Assembly: GCF_032884065.1 (NCBI RefSeq)
Contig: NW_027062695.1
Span: 1,214,673-1,278,672 of the forward strand
Direction: 5' to 3'
From: Artemia franciscana
Lineage: Eukaryota; Arthropoda; Branchiopoda; Anostraca; Artemiidae
Length of the DNA: 64,000 bases
Shown here: piece after piece, positions 1 through 12,490 of the stretch
How the letters are laid out: every line of letters starts with the position of its first letter
Position numbering within the stretch: position 1 is the first letter of the stretch
Position numbers and translations under genes: made by a program
Notes under the pieces: model-generated
Databases searched by the model: none
Told to the model about the DNA's origin: nothing
Seen by the model: the letters and a program-made list of their open reading frames with translations, nothing else

Positions 1-483
1 ATGGATTGAGGAGCTAGCACTTAAGCCTCCCCCTTCTACAGTTTCCAGTAGTGCTAAGAAACGAATGTCTTATTGAATATGTTTATTTTACTTATTGATA
101 AAGATGAATTGCAAATGTTTAAGTTAATGTTACTTTTCATTGCAAACGATTTTAATTTTTGTTAATGAGAAAATTCTTTGAGCGGGTGGTAGCAGGCAGA
201 CGTCTTTTTAAATGGTTTTGCTTTGTGTCATGAAACTTTCATTAATATATTTTTTTTAATTGTGTGCCCGTTTTGACAGAATATATTTTATTTTTTTTTC
301 GTGTTTATTCAGGTCTAGATATATGTTCAGTTGATAATGATTTTTTTCACTGCTACCACCCCATATCATCACATGCATTAACTTTTATTCATAATGGTTA
401 GAGATATTGCTTTACCTCCATGGAACAGTAATGTCATGCAAATTGAAAGTTGAGGAGTTTGTTTTTCCCAGTAGTTTAGTGAA
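1..483. other. AT-rich DNA, nothing recognised
   Basis: No coding stretch, RNA or repeat end was recognised here. It contains short T runs and lies directly upstream of the first LINE remnant, so it may be the degraded 5' part of that element. Confidence 0.4.
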
Positions 484-1450
484 ATGATAAATAAAAATTT
501 AGATATTAATACTACTGAGATTTTCAAAAATGAACCATCAAGGTATATATTTAAGGAAGACACACTTCCCTTGTATTGTGATAAGGGCTGCTTCAGCCTT
601 AAAATTTTGAATTTGAATCGTCAAGGACTGAATTATGTGCATAATTTTTTATTGGAACTAATAAATGCTAATGTCTTTTAGGTGGTTGCTTTATCTGAAA
701 TGTGGTTAAAAGATAATAACTTGCAATTACTAGATATCCCTGATTGCAATTTATATGTAGGGAATCTAGACTATTGCCAACACAGAGGCCTAGCAGCTTA
801 TATTCAGGCTGAGTATGAGACTATAATAGAAGATCTTACAGTATATAGAGAAAAAGTTTGCAAGTGTTTTGTTCTGCATATTACTTGAGAGAATTTGAAC
901 TTTTGTATTGCTATAGTATATAGACCTCCAAAGAGCCAGCTCCATGACTTTACAGACCTATTTAAAGAACAATCAATGAAACTTCTGATTAACTCTATGC
1001 AATGTTTTATTACGGTGGACTTTAATATTGACCTTATAGATCAGTCATCTGCTAGCACTGAAATTATAAATAGAAGTCTATCTAATGGGTTTCATCCTTG
1101 TATAAATATCCCTACAAGAATTACAGGAACATCAGCTAAGCTTCTGGATAATATCCTTTTTAATGTGCCCATGAGTCTTTCCAGGATCCTTATCAACAAT
1201 GTATCTGACCACTTTGGAGTTTCAGCTAGCTTTAGAGCTACAACAAACGAAATTAAAAGGTGAAAAATCAAGGATTCCAGTGATCAAACAAATGCAAAAA
1301 TAAAACTTAAAAATGATGTAAAAAAGGTAGATTGGTATGAGGTTCTAAGCAATGTTCAGGATGTAAATTTGAGATTTGTTTTATTCTATAAAAAGTTGCA
1401 GAGTTTGATAAGTCAAGTGGCACATTGCTCTTTTGATTATGTAGATTTGT
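484..1450 (+). pseudogene. LINE (CR1/Jockey-like) endonuclease remnant
   Basis: Three open stretches in neighbouring frames read as a decayed apurinic-type endonuclease of a non-LTR retrotransposon. Visible landmarks are VVALSEMWLKDN (682 on), the IVYRPPKSQ strand after about 910, a DFNIDL-like metal-site segment near 1020, PTRITGTSAKLLDNILFN (about 1110-1165) and the final SDHFGV box near 1205. This order is the standard one for CR1/Jockey-type ORF2 endonucleases. A stop at 679-681 and one after 1260 break the frame. After 1263 the linker (VDWYEVLSNVQDVN) is still readable to about 1450, then the similarity stops before any reverse transcriptase. This is a dead fragment; the clade within LINEs is uncertain. 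Confidence 0.75.
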
Positions 1451-1734
1451 GAAGTATTTTAACTTGCGGTGACAGAACTTGTAGTTTCTCCCACAATTCC
1501 ATACCCAGACAAAAGTTCTCCCCCCAGACAAGGCTAGTCCAAGAAAAACCTGCAAGTCCTTGGCTGATTAAACCTTTGCCTTATTCCCATCCAAAAAAAC
1601 TCTGCAAAGTAGGGTGCAATAACTGGCCCCCTAGTCAGTTTTCTCTGATTGCAAAGGACCCATTCCTCCTACCAAAGAGCACAGCCCCTCTACCAAAGAA
1701 CTGGTTTCGTTTGTAATTCTTACTGACTTTCCCC

Positions 1735-4640
1735 TTGTATGCGCAGGATAGGTTATCTGATTTTGGCAGGGACCTTTCACTGTCTAGTTCCCTGAATAAT
1801 GAACTAGACAGCACTTTGGACCCCTTCCCTGCCCCCACCCTAACACTTCCTCCAATCTTACCATCATTTATGACACCACAGTCCCCCCCCGTTCACTCTC
1901 AGACATCCCCCAATTATTCCCCTAGAGCCCCGAAAATAAAAAATAAAACATTTCTTCTTCATTTGGTTTAAGATACCATTTTCCCAAGTTCTTGCTCCTT
2001 AATATTGAGAGTCCCAACTTCAAGAAAATAACAGAACTGGCTATTACGGCAAATCTCACAAATTCCCACCTTGTGGCTAAAACTGAGTCCAGGCACAACA
2101 CCCTGACTCCCTGGAAGCTTTGGGTTAAAAATGTTTTTTTAAAACTGAGGCCAACTGCTAGGTATGTGTGGTGGACTTCTCTTGCTGTGCCATGAGGAAC
2201 TTAGTCCAAAACTAATCACAATCCCCAGCATTGATGATTATGATGAAGTCATGTGGATAAGTATTAAACTGAAAGTACTCCTTTGTCCACTGCTTAATAT
2301 CCTAGTATGTGATTTGCATTACTCCCCGGGTCAGCATGCAGAGATTTTACGAAAGTTTGTTGAAAAACTTCAAGCCAGTGCTGGTTTTGCTCTCTCACGA
2401 TTATGCTGGAATTTCACTCCTTGGTGATGCCAATGAACTGAAACTTGAATACCGATGCAGGGGTCTACACTTAAAGCAAGCTGTAAGTATACCCAAACAA
2501 AGGAGGCTCCTCTTTAGATGTCATTTGCACTAACTTACATAAGTTCTATAGTCAACCAGAAGCCTTACCACCTTTACGAGGGAGCTACCATCATATTCTC
2601 AGAATGCAACCACTGGATTAAATCAAGGTTGAATACAAAGTCACTGAAATGCTGCATCATCTACTAATTGACAAAAGTATTCTTGGTTTTGGTTCCTGGA
2701 TTTCTGAGGAGTGCTGGTCTGAGGTCCTAGCAACTCCTGATGTCAATCCTAAGTTTAAATCTTTCAAAGGAACCTATCTGATAATTATAGAAAATCTTTT
2801 CAAGAAAAGAAAACTAAAAAGCGTTCAGATGATAAATCTTACATTAATGAATCTCTAAAAGCCAAGATCAAAAAATTTGTTTACTTTGTAATGGTAAAAA
2901 AGATGAAGCCAACCATATGCGTAAAACAATAAAAAAACAAATTCAAAAAGCAGCTGCCACATGCTATAAAAACACTACAAAGGATATTTCTAATTATAAC
3001 CCCAAGAAGTGGTATGATCTGGTTAAAAAATCTTCTGGCAAGCAAATTAGTAATATTGATTTCCAGCTTGATGAGCCTAGTATTAAAACTGCTCACCAAC
3101 ATCCCACCAAGATTGTCTAGGCATTTCCTCCACTTTCCACAGAGACTCTTGAGTCTATTCCCCATAGTCAGGATGAAAACCTTCCCCGTACATCACCAGA
3201 GAATATCAAGAAGGAGATAAATAACCTAAAAAGGACAAGTACATGCCCATCAAATATTCCAATCATACTTGTCAAAGCCTTTGCTGACAAGCTGTCCTTA
3301 CTACTGGCAGAAATTCTCTGCTCAATCACTGAAAGTGGATGCTACCCTGACATCTAGAAGCAGGGATTTGTGACACCAATTCAAAAAAAGGGCGCTGAGG
3401 AGGATTTCAATGGGGTTTGAGCAATTACACTCACCTGAGTTTTTTCAAAGTTACATGAAAACTTTCTGACTGATTGGATCAAATCAAAAATTTAAGAACT
3501 TATTGACCCAAAGCAATTTGGTGATCAATGTGGCCTTTCTACTAATTATTATCTTGTAAGCTTACTGGATACAATATATAAAAATTTGGAAAACCTGATG
3601 TTTGGCTATATCTACTTATAATAGACCTCTAAAAAGCTTTTGATATGATTAACCAAAACGTTTTAGTTGAAAAACATCTAAAAGAATTTCATTTTAACCC
3701 ACTCAAACCTTGTTAGAATAATAGCATCTTTCCTTTCCAGTAGAACTCAATGTGTAAAGTATAAAAATGTCTATTCTGATCTCCTTCCAGTTTACTGTAT
3801 TGTGCCCCAGGGTACCCTCCTTGACCCACTCCTGTTCCTGATTATGATAAATGGACTTGCTACTGAACACCCTGACTGCTGGAAATATGTTGACAACATG
3901 TCCTTACTGGAAAAATGCTGTAAAAAATTGAAGAGCTCAGCCATGGAGATCATGGAAGATATTTCGAGTCATGCTGTATAGGCTGACATGACTATAAATA
4001 CCAAAAAGTAAAATATCATGACTATAAGTTTCTTGAAGAGTACACCTTCGTCAAAGCAACCAATCCCTCCAGAGATATCTGTCCAGCAGAGCAAACTCCT
4101 TGGTATCAATATCTTGAGCAATCTGAAGTGGGAGGTCCACATTACTAACATCACAAAGCAAGTTAATTTGGCACTTTCTATGCTTAAGTCTTTTTTAAGT
4201 TTTCTCGCCTTGCAATCTACCTTTTCAGAATTTATACAAGTTTCACCTGCCCCTTTCTTGAATATTCTTGTCTAGTTTGGCATTTTGGCTTAAATAATTC
4301 CCAATCTTATTCAATAGAGTCAGACCAGAAGCAAGCATTAAGAATTATCTATAACCAAAGCAAACTCCCATATCACTTTTTTCTTAAGCATTTCCATCTC
4401 AGTACCCTATCAGAGAGAAGAACCTTCCTGTGTACCCAGTTTGGCAATAAGGCCATGACAAACTCCCATTTCCAAGATTTATTCCCCCTGCCTTTTCCTT
4501 AAGATCCTAACCTTAACAAGAGCTAAAAGTTCATATGGCACTTGTGACAAGGTTGGAAGAGCCAATAGCTCATATGGCATTAGCTCTAGCAAAATTCTAA
4601 GAATCAACAGATTGATTTAAAAGGAAAATCAGAGGCTTAA
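1735..4640 (+). pseudogene. Second LINE: endonuclease plus reverse transcriptase remnant
   Basis: A longer non-LTR element with a different sequence type from the one before it. A Pro/Ser-rich segment (1735-1971) precedes endonuclease remnants: LRPTARYVWW / GGLLLLCHEELSPKL (about 2145-2220), YDEVMWISIKLK, and ISLLGDANELKLE near 2410. The linker follows (INESLKAKI near 2850; RKTIKKQIQKAAATCYKN 2917 on; KKWYDLVKKSSGKQ near 3010). The reverse transcriptase shows DPKQFGD.CGLSTNYYLV (about 3510-3560), an AFDMINQNVLVEK box near 3635, VPQGTLLDPLLFLIMING near 3800-3855 and KYVDNMSLLE at about 3883-3912. The last should be the YADD catalytic box, and its second Asp is Asn. Many in-frame stops show it is inactive. 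Its missing 3' end is probably the piece at 6311-6634, displaced by the repeat in between. Confidence 0.8.
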
Positions 4641-6311
4641 TGCCGGTCGGGAATTAAAATAAGAGCTCTGAGACACAATGTCCTTCTAAATATCAAAATT
4701 CATTAAGATCGAATCACCAACTCGTAAGTTAAAGCTACCTCATTTTTTTCTAATTTTTCTTCTGTTTCACCTCCCCCCCCCCAGATGGTCAAATAAGGGA
4801 AAAAACTTTATCAAGTCAATTTGTGCAGGTCCCTGACACTCCTACCAATTTTTCATCATCCTGGCACATCCAAAAGCAACAAACTTGCCAAAGTACTCGA
4901 CCCCCCCCCTTAACTCCCCCAAAGAGAGCGGATACAGTCCAGATACGTCAATTGCGTTATTTCCAACTCCAACTCCTCCTAATGTCACTGGATTTGGTCA
5001 GAATCTAAAGTAAGAGCTCTGAGACATGAGTTTCTTCTAAATATCAAATTTCATTAAGATCTTGTCACCCATTTTTCCAAATTAACGACCACCCCCCGAA
5101 CTCCCCCAAAGAGGGCGGATCTATTCCAGTTGTGTCAATCATGCATCTAGAACATGTACTTATTCTTCCCATCAAGTTCCATCCCAATCTCTCCACACTC
5201 TAAGTGTTTTCCAAAATTTCTGTTTCACCCTCCAACCCCCCATGTCCCCAGATCCGATTTGAAATGAAAATAGAGCATCTGAGACATAAGATCTTTTTAT
5301 ATATCAAGTTTCATTAAGATCCAATCACCCATTTATAAGATAAAGGAACCTCAATTTTCATGTTTTCCAAGATTTCCAGTTTCTCCCCCCCCCCAACTCC
5401 CCCAATGTAACCAGATCTGATCGTGACTTAAAATAAGAGCTCTGAAGCACAAGTTCCTTCTAAATATCAAATTTCATTAAGATCTGATCAACCATTCAAA
5501 GTTACAAATGCCTCATATTTTCTGATTTTTCTCAATTACCCCCCCCCCCTCAACTCCTCCAAAAAAAGCGGATACAGCCGGTTGTGTCAGTCATGCATTT
5601 CAGACTTGTGCTTATTCTTCCCACCAGGTTTCATCCTGCTCTCTCCACTCTAAGCGTTTTCCATGGTTTCTGGTTCCCCCCCCTCCCCCAATGACACTGG
5701 ATCCGTTTGAGAATTAAAATAAGAGATCTGAGTTACAAGGTCCTCCTAAAAATGAAATTGAATTAAGATCCAATCACTTCTTCACAAGTTAAAAAACCTC
5801 ATTTTTTCTAATTTTTCAGAATTAACCCTCCCCCCAAAGAGAGGAGATCTGTTCTGGTTATGTCAATCATGTATCTAGGACTTGTGCTTAGTTTTTCCAC
5901 CAAACTTCATTCCAATCCCTCCACTCTAAGCGTTTTCCAAGTTCTTAGGTTTCCCTCTCTAACTCCCCCCAATGTCATCAGATCTGGTCGGAACTTAAAC
6001 TAAGAGCTCTGAGACACAATATCCTTCTAAATATCAAATTTAATTAAGACCCGATAGCCTGTTTGTAAGTTAAAAATAACTCATTTTTTCTAAATTTTCC
6101 AAATTAATCATTCCCCACTCCCCCCCCTGATGGCCAAATCGCGGAAACGACTATTTCTAGTTTTATTTTGGTCTGGTCCCTGATACGCCAGCCAAATTTC
6201 ATCATCCTAGCTTATTTGGAAGTGCCTAAACTAGCAAAACGAGAACAGACAGACCAACAGACAGAATTTGTGATTGCTATATGTCACTTGGTTAATTCCA
6301 AGTGCCATAAA
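4640..6311 (+). repeat. 1.65 kb dispersed repeat built of tandem units, ending in a hairpin
   Basis: Six diverged copies of a block containing AAGAGCTCTGAGACACAA, CCTTCTAAATATCAAATTTC and ATTAAGATCCGATCACC start near 4660, 5005, 5265, 5430, 5715 and 5995. They are separated by C-runs (CCCCCC AACTCCCCC) and a second block (TCTCCACTCTAAGCGTTTTC). The phrase CCTGAYACKCC...AATTTCATCATCCT flanks both ends (about 4832 and 6180). After a run of ACAGACAGACC the unit ends in the perfect hairpin CACTTGGTTAATTCCAAGTG (6285-6304). No protein is encoded. The hairpin near one end and internal tandem units suggest a non-autonomous rolling-circle (Helitron/Helentron-like) element, which is inference. It appears to sit inside the LINE whose ends lie on either side. 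Confidence 0.65.
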
Positions 6312-6634
6312 AACCCAACTCCCAGAAAGTTTCCACCCTTTAATTTTTCTCACCAATCCACATGAGATACAGGAAGAGTTTCATTCCTGCATTTGTAAAC
6401 ATTATTAATCAGTGAATTTGTTGTACAGATTCAATTTTTTAGTTGATGATTTGTTTGTTTTTTTTAATCTGACTGTGTCTGTCTGACACTGTGTTTCTGT
6501 GTTTTCTCTTCTTTTTTATTTGACAACTTTTGTCTGGCTGTAACACCTGACATAAAGTGCCAATTCAGTGCCACGAGCTGTGAAAGTTGTTTTTAAAATA
6601 AAAGTCACTCTCTCTCTCTCTCTCTCTCTCACCT
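6311..6634 (+). mobile_element. LINE 3' end with CT-repeat tail
   Basis: The region reads as the last part of a LINE ORF2 followed by its 3' UTR. Allowing a frame change, PPFNFSH then RYRKSFIPAFVNIIN (about 6340-6405) matches the characteristic C-terminus of CR1/Jockey-type proteins. It ends in AAAATAAAAGTCA followed by (CT)n. The simplest reading is that this is the 3' end of the LINE at 1735-4640, separated from it by the repeat at 4640-6311. Confidence 0.6.
6606..6632. repeat. (CT)n microsatellite, LINE tail
   Basis: A pure CT dinucleotide run directly follows AAAATAAAAGTCA. The same arrangement, LINE remnant then CT run, recurs at 8905-8923, which suggests that the simple repeat is the 3' tail of this LINE type. 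Confidence 0.85.
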
Positions 6635-6749
6635 TTTCTCTCCCTCTACAATTTTTGGAACTGGAACCTTGAAACCATTCATGTAAAATACCTTGGATTA
6701 GTCCTGTAATTTTGAAGCAAGTATAAGAGATAAATTGTTTAAAGGTCAA

Positions 6750-8925
6750 ATAAATAACCCGACATAGAAATAAACAATTATATAACATAGGTTATATAAA
6801 AATAAGTTGAATACAATTTTAAGAAATGAAAAAAATAAATATTTAAAGAACAAATTTAAGGAGGTCAAAGGATGTCTTAAGAAAACCTGGGGACTTACAA
6901 AAGATGTGATTGGATTAAAAATAGATAGCGTACCTGATGAAATAATTAGTGGAAATGGGAGAGACTTTGAAGTTTGAAAATGATATATGAAATTAATTAC
7001 AGAGTTATTTTTCAAATATGGATCTGAATCTAGCTATGTCAGTTGTACCTGATAGTGGCAATTACTGAGGGACCCAATTGATGTATCTCTTCACCTTAGA
7101 CTTGTAACAGTTGATGATGTTAGAAAAAATTATTTACAGGTTGCACAGTAATTCAACTGGTAGTGATCACATCACTTTAAAAACACCTAATTTATTTTCC
7201 CTGTTTTATGTTTAATTATTCCAGTTTTATGTGGTATAATTAATGAGTGTTTTCATCAAGGAGATTTTCCAGATTGTTTTTGAAGTTGCCTGTGTAACTC
7301 CAATTCTGTCAAGACCAAAATCAGGTTAACCCATCATTTCCTGTGCTTTATAGAAGTTTTCTAGCATTAAAATGATGAATTTTTGGAGGATGATAAGTTA
7401 CTGGTAGAGACACAATTTGGGTTCTCTAGAAAAAGTACAATAGAACAGGCAATGATTTATTTGACAACTATTATTAATGATGTATTAGATAAAGGTTTTA
7501 ATGTAGGTGCTGTATTTTTAGATCCAATGAAAGCTTTTAACACAGTGGATCATGAACTTCTAATTTAGAAGTGTAAGGTGTATGGTTTGAGGGGAAAATC
7601 TTCAATTTTTTAAGAAGTTTTCTAATCAATTGTTATCAGTATATGGAACTAAATGATTCTTCTTCAGGAAAAAAGTGTATTGAAGTCCACAAGGATCAGA
7701 TCTTGGTCCTATATTATTCTTGATATTTATTCATGATCTGCTAAATTATCCAATTAATTCTTGCTACAGAATAAATGAACTAACCATGAACCCAACTAAT
7801 GAAACAGTTTAACTTTTTGCTGCTGACACAACAGACATTAGCACAGCTAAGACAGCAGAGCTGCTTCAGATTTACATTAAGGAATCTGTTAATAGAATTG
7901 TAAAATGGCTGAGGGTAAATACACTAAGGATTTAAATGGCTAATTCTAACTTTATTATTTTCTCACAATCACTGAACTTTTACTAATGAATCAAGGAATT
8001 GGATACATCCAATGGTGTTATAGAACAGACTGCATCTTTGAAATGCCTTGGGATTGCAATTGATAAAACTATCTTTTAAGCAACATGTAAGATTCTGGCA
8101 AGAAATCTAGGTATAATGAAGAAACTGCAACATATTTTTTTTCTAAATCTTTCTGTTGCCATCTTTATTTTTCTTTTATGCACCTGTATTTACTTTATTG
8201 TTTGAGCATTTGGCTCCATACTTTTTCATCTATCCTAAAACCAATGAGAATTCTACAAAATCAAGCAGTAAGAAATTTAGGCCAAATATCACCACAAAGG
8301 TCTGTTGTAAAATTTTCCCAGCTTTGCAAATCTGGCCAGCTCCAGGCCTTTGTGAATTCTAAATATTGTGGTTTATTTTTGGACTACACCAGGATATTTA
8401 GTCTTGTTGTTTTGATAATTTACTCTCCATTAGGTCTACTGTTAATTCTCACAATACAAGGAGAAGTGTTGACTTCTATGTACCTAGAGGTAATTCTTTC
8501 CATTCCTAGTTCTTAGGTACTACTATGTACCCAGAAGTATTTCCATGTTTTTTTTATAGAGGTACACAGAAATGGAATAGTTTAACTAGTATACCAAGAT
8601 TATTGGACAGCCTAAAATATTAAGAAAAACCATTAAGAAACTGCTTTTGGCTGAAAATGAGTTTTGATTGATATACTTATTTATTGTGGGGTTTTGTTGA
8701 TATGATATTACTGGAGGAAAAATATAACATGACATTCTTTTGTATTTACTGTTTAGTGTGGTGGTATTGGTGGCCAAGTCTTCTTTTTGTTTTAAGGATT
8801 TTGTTTTTTCTACCTCCTCTACAGACAAGCTTTGCTTTTCAGAAGATGGAGCAATAATTTATTTTATAATTAAGTCCCTCTAATAATTTGTCAATAAATC
8901 CATCTCTCTCTCTCTCTCTCTAAGT
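6750..8925 (+). pseudogene. Third LINE: reverse transcriptase remnant with CT tail
   Basis: This is a 5'-truncated non-LTR element. It begins in the endonuclease-RT linker (RLYKNKLNTILRNEKNKYFK, about 6785-6845) and continues with KTWGL.KDVIGLKI. The best open part (7383-7568) holds the fingers/palm signature TQFGFSRKSTIEQAM followed by VFLDPMKAFNTVDHELL, the motif-A region with its Asp. The expected YADD box reads LFAADTTD near 7813, so the second catalytic Asp is lost. Thumb/C-terminal pieces (ALQIWPAP..., TPGYLVLL) run on to about 8570, with stops and frame changes throughout. The element ends in CAATAAATCCAT and a CT run at 8905-8923. Confidence 0.75.
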
Positions 8926-9480
8926 AGTAAAAGGCACATTTTGCCTTTTGGCCAAATGAACATCCCACTCATGATACCCCTGAAGTTTCTTCTTGATATA
9001 ATAAGCTATTCCAAAAATATTAGTGATATGCCTGTATCAGCAATCTGTATACACAAAGTATATTTTGATTTAATTCAACTTTCCTCCAACATTTTTTTTA
9101 ATACCCTCAGCCTTAGCAGTACTCATTGTAAAAGTAGTGATTTTAAAGATAGTGGTGGTAGTAGTAATAGTACTTGTGGTTGCAGAAGAGGCAGTAGCAA
9201 TTATAGTAGCATGCAAATATTGTCTTTTTGGGCAATCAATCATCTTCCTTATCATTCTTGAAAATTCCAATCTGATTTACTCAGTCACTTCCAAGTTAAA
9301 TCCTTTTGACAACCCATATACTCATAGCATGTTATGATTTAGTTCAACACTCCCCTCAACATTCCCTGAAAGTCTCATCTTAATGCCCATTGTATTTTGG
9401 GAAAGTAGAAGTCAAACATGCATACTTTTCTTAATGACATATACTATGTCTATACAACAAACAAATTGCATAACTTGCAG
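8926..9480. other. Unassigned repeat-like DNA
   Basis: The stretch at 9137-9220 is a degenerate GTAGTAGTA / GCAGTAGCA trinucleotide tract that creates spurious open frames on both strands. Nothing else was recognised. Confidence 0.4.
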
Positions 9481-9740
9481 CTCCTGCCCTAAGGCCCCAG
9501 AGGGGGGGGGGTTACATCCCCAAATGTATAATTACTGAACCTTTTGACAATGCTGAAAAAATTGATATCTCAAAACTTTATTGGGATGTTTGTTATGGGA
9601 AACCATAGGCAAGAGAGGGGAGGGTCTCTCAAATCCCTTTTACTCTTAAAAAGGTCACTGTAACTTTCAATTTAAAATCAAACACGATCCATCTGAAACT
9701 TAATATGACCACCTGTTCTATAAAGCCCTTGACTCAAACC
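9480..9740 (-). repeat. Single copy of the core module shared with the foldback family
   Basis: The order of phrases (a G-run, CTGAAAAAATTGATATCTC, GAGAGGGGAGGGTCTCTC, TTTTACTCTTAAAAAGGTCAC, AATATGACCACCTGTTCTATAAA) matches the units at 23.5-24.9 kb. More distantly it matches the block inside the 1.7 kb foldback element read in reverse. It is a diverged solo module. Confidence 0.5.
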
Positions 9741-9741
9741 C

Positions 9742-10345
9742 CTTGAGTACATGTGTATTATTCAGAACATACTCAATAAGTGAAGTTAGGTTCTTTTGTG
9801 AAATAAACTACAATGCAGGTACATTTTAATTAAATATTTTAAATCTAGAGGTGCATAGAAAACATACACACTTCACAGAGGTAGTTATTCCAATTGATTA
9901 CTGTCTCCTTAGAAATGCCTAGCTCTTGTCACATCAGGCCATATTTGTCAATTTGTAAACCAGCAATAAATGAAATGAACTGCAGTAATAAATGGTATTC
10001 TACTGTTAGCAAAACACATATTTACATGCAAATTGACTTTTTTCAAACATGGTCTATTTTTACACTTCCAAAAATGTTCCTTCTTGTAAGAATATAAAGT
10101 CATGTTGTGTCCACTGATGCACTGTTATGCTGTGAGCAACAACCCCTTATCCTGAAAAAAAAATATAATTGCCTCTTTTTTAGTCTCTGGTAAATCCAAA
10201 ATCTTCTATCACTATGCACAGCAAATTAAACTGAGTTCTGACTTTGTGGCTAAGAAACTGGATTTTTGCATTGTAGTTTGTTTTAAGAAAGAACCTACAT
10301 TCACTTATTAAGTATGTTCTGAATAACACACAAGTACCAGCCATT
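9742..10345. repeat. Inverted-repeat pair of about 90 bp arms
   Basis: The segment 9745-9832 (containing TATTATTCAGAACATACT and TAAACTACAATGCA) reappears as its reverse complement at about 10255-10340 (TGCATTGTAGTTTGTTTTAA ... AGTATGTTCTGAATAACA). The arms agree over most positions and are about 420 bp apart. This is a foldback structure of the kind left by a MITE. No transposase is present and no target duplication was recognised. Confidence 0.55.
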
Positions 10346-10751
10346 GCCCCATGGCTCAATACAACCACCCAATCAATAAGAATCTTGTATGTTCCCAGGG
10401 CATGACTTATCCATGACTATACCTTCTAAAGACCAAAAGATAATTTCAACTTAACTAAAAAAGAATATATTTTTAATTTGTTCATGTTTTTGACTTAAAT
10501 AAATAAAAATTATTGAAATTTTAACAAATAAATTTCAGTAGGTTGTGTCTAGTCTAGGTTGTATCCTTGTCTAGGGTGGGAGGATGTAACTGCAGTGACT
10601 TATTAGTGGTAGTAGTATATGTAGGCCTACATTAAACTGACAATAGATGGTCTATTGTCATAAATAATGACAATACAATGAAAATACATGGTCTTTTGTA
10701 TTTTTTTTAGTAAAGTGCAAATAATGTTCTGGTCTTGAGAAGGCATAGAGG

Positions 10752-11505
10752 TTCTGGTAAAATTCTAGTTAATTGACTTCTTGCTATCTCATAAAGGGTT
10801 TGGGTTAGGAAAATGAAACTTTCAGGGATGGGTCTACGGGCTAAAGTATGTCCCAGGAAGGTATTTTAAGGTACCCATCACCATTCCTTCTCCCTCTAGA
10901 GGGCCCAGAAATTTGCCTACATGACATGTTTACACCTATTGAAATTTTGACAGAACAACACTTTACCTTAATTTTCAGTTACCAGTTGCCCTTTCTCTGT
11001 CTTTAGTTCTAAAAATGAAATTTCTGTTATTTTAGTAGAATTTTGAGCCATATCAATGTTTTTTTTTTCAAAATTTAGGAAATATGTTTGCATATCTTTA
11101 AAACCTCATAAAATGGAATTGAGCAAAGTTATGAAGCTGAAAACAATTTTGTTGTACTTCAATTAAGCAGGAGATCTATTTTTCAGGGTTTCACTTTTAT
11201 AACATACATATTTTTAAAGGTCATCAAAGGTCAGGGCCCTTTAGAGGGAGAAGGAGGGGAGGTAGTTGCTTCAAAATACCTTCCTGGGACATACTTTAGT
11301 CTGTAGATTCATCCCTGAAAATTTCATATTCCTAACCTAAACCCTTTCTGAGATAGCAAGAAGTCAATTAACTAGAATTTTACTAAAATACCTTCCTGGG
11401 ACATACTTTAGCCTGTAGAACCATCCCTGAAAGTTTCATTTTCCTAACCTAAACCTTTTCTGAGATAGCAAGAAGTCAATTTACTAGAATTTTACCCAAA
11501 TAAGG
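10752..11505. repeat. Long inverted repeat with a duplicated right arm
   Basis: The left arm (10752-10910) runs from TTCTGGTAAAATTCTAGTTA through GACTTCTTGCTATCTCA and TATGTCCCAGGAAGGTATTT to CTCCCTCTAGAGGGCCC. The right arm (about 11236-11385) is its reverse complement. A second, shorter copy of the right arm follows directly (about 11386-11500) with only scattered differences. The intervening 325 bp is AT-rich and non-coding. It looks like a MITE/foldback element whose right end has been tandemly duplicated. Confidence 0.65.
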
Positions 11506-12490
11506 TAATAAGTTACCTTTTGGTACCCCAATAAGGGCTTAAAATGGAACTTAAACTAACTGTGATTATGGAATTTGGCAGAAGCATAAAAAAGGCACCA
11601 AGAGATGTTTTCACTTTCTTCTTAACTCAGCCAAACCCCTAAAATATAATTTAAAAATTAAACAGAAAAGGTTAGTTGTACCTAAATTTAGAAATTAGAC
11701 CTAGGCTAAGCTTCTTCTTGGAAGTTTTCTTAACCTAGCTCATCAGCTTTTAAGTGAAGCAAAACACCTAGTACCCACAATTTAATGCTTTATTAAATCA
11801 ACAAATAAGTTAACTTAGCCTAACAGCCAGTGCTGAGCAAAAAATTAACTTACAGCTTCAAATGCTTAGGCCTGTTCTTTCAAAAACGCAAGACAATATC
11901 CTGAGTGTAGCTTGTTGTCAATGTCAAAAATTTTATAGGAGAACAGTTCCTTCCGTAGGCAAGAAATTTAGTAGAGGCATCACAGAACATTTAGCCTACA
12001 AATTGTTATTTTGAACTTGTATCATTAATAATCTTTTCTTTATTTAAGACAGCGTTTCTACAACCACAATACATATCATCAACTCACTACCCAGACCACA
12101 TGCCCGAAATCGTTAATTGATTCTCCACTGAAAGCTTTGGTCGCTTTTTTCATTAATTACAACCAGCTTGGAAGTCGGAACCTAACTATCAATAACAAAA
12201 AGCCTGTGAAACCTTATCGAAGCAATTTTTTATTTTTATGGAGTTGTCTTCTCTTTTACAATTTCATTACTCGGTTTTGTACTACCGATGTAAATGTAAA
12301 AACAAATAGAAGCTTCATACTCGCTTGTTTTGTAATTTATTCTACTCAAACATTTTGGACTAGCGTGACTCTGGGTTTAAGTTAAATCTAACCCTTACAC
12401 TTCCCAACAATTTGGCCAATTTTTTTATTCCTAACTTTCTGGTGCTATAAAACCAAAAACTTACAATAAGCTCAAACACAATTGTGAAAC
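11506..12490. other. No gene recognised
   Basis: AT-rich sequence with one 82-codon open frame on + (12137-12385). Its predicted product is unlike any family I know, and it shows no splice or codon signal that would support a gene. Confidence 0.4.
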
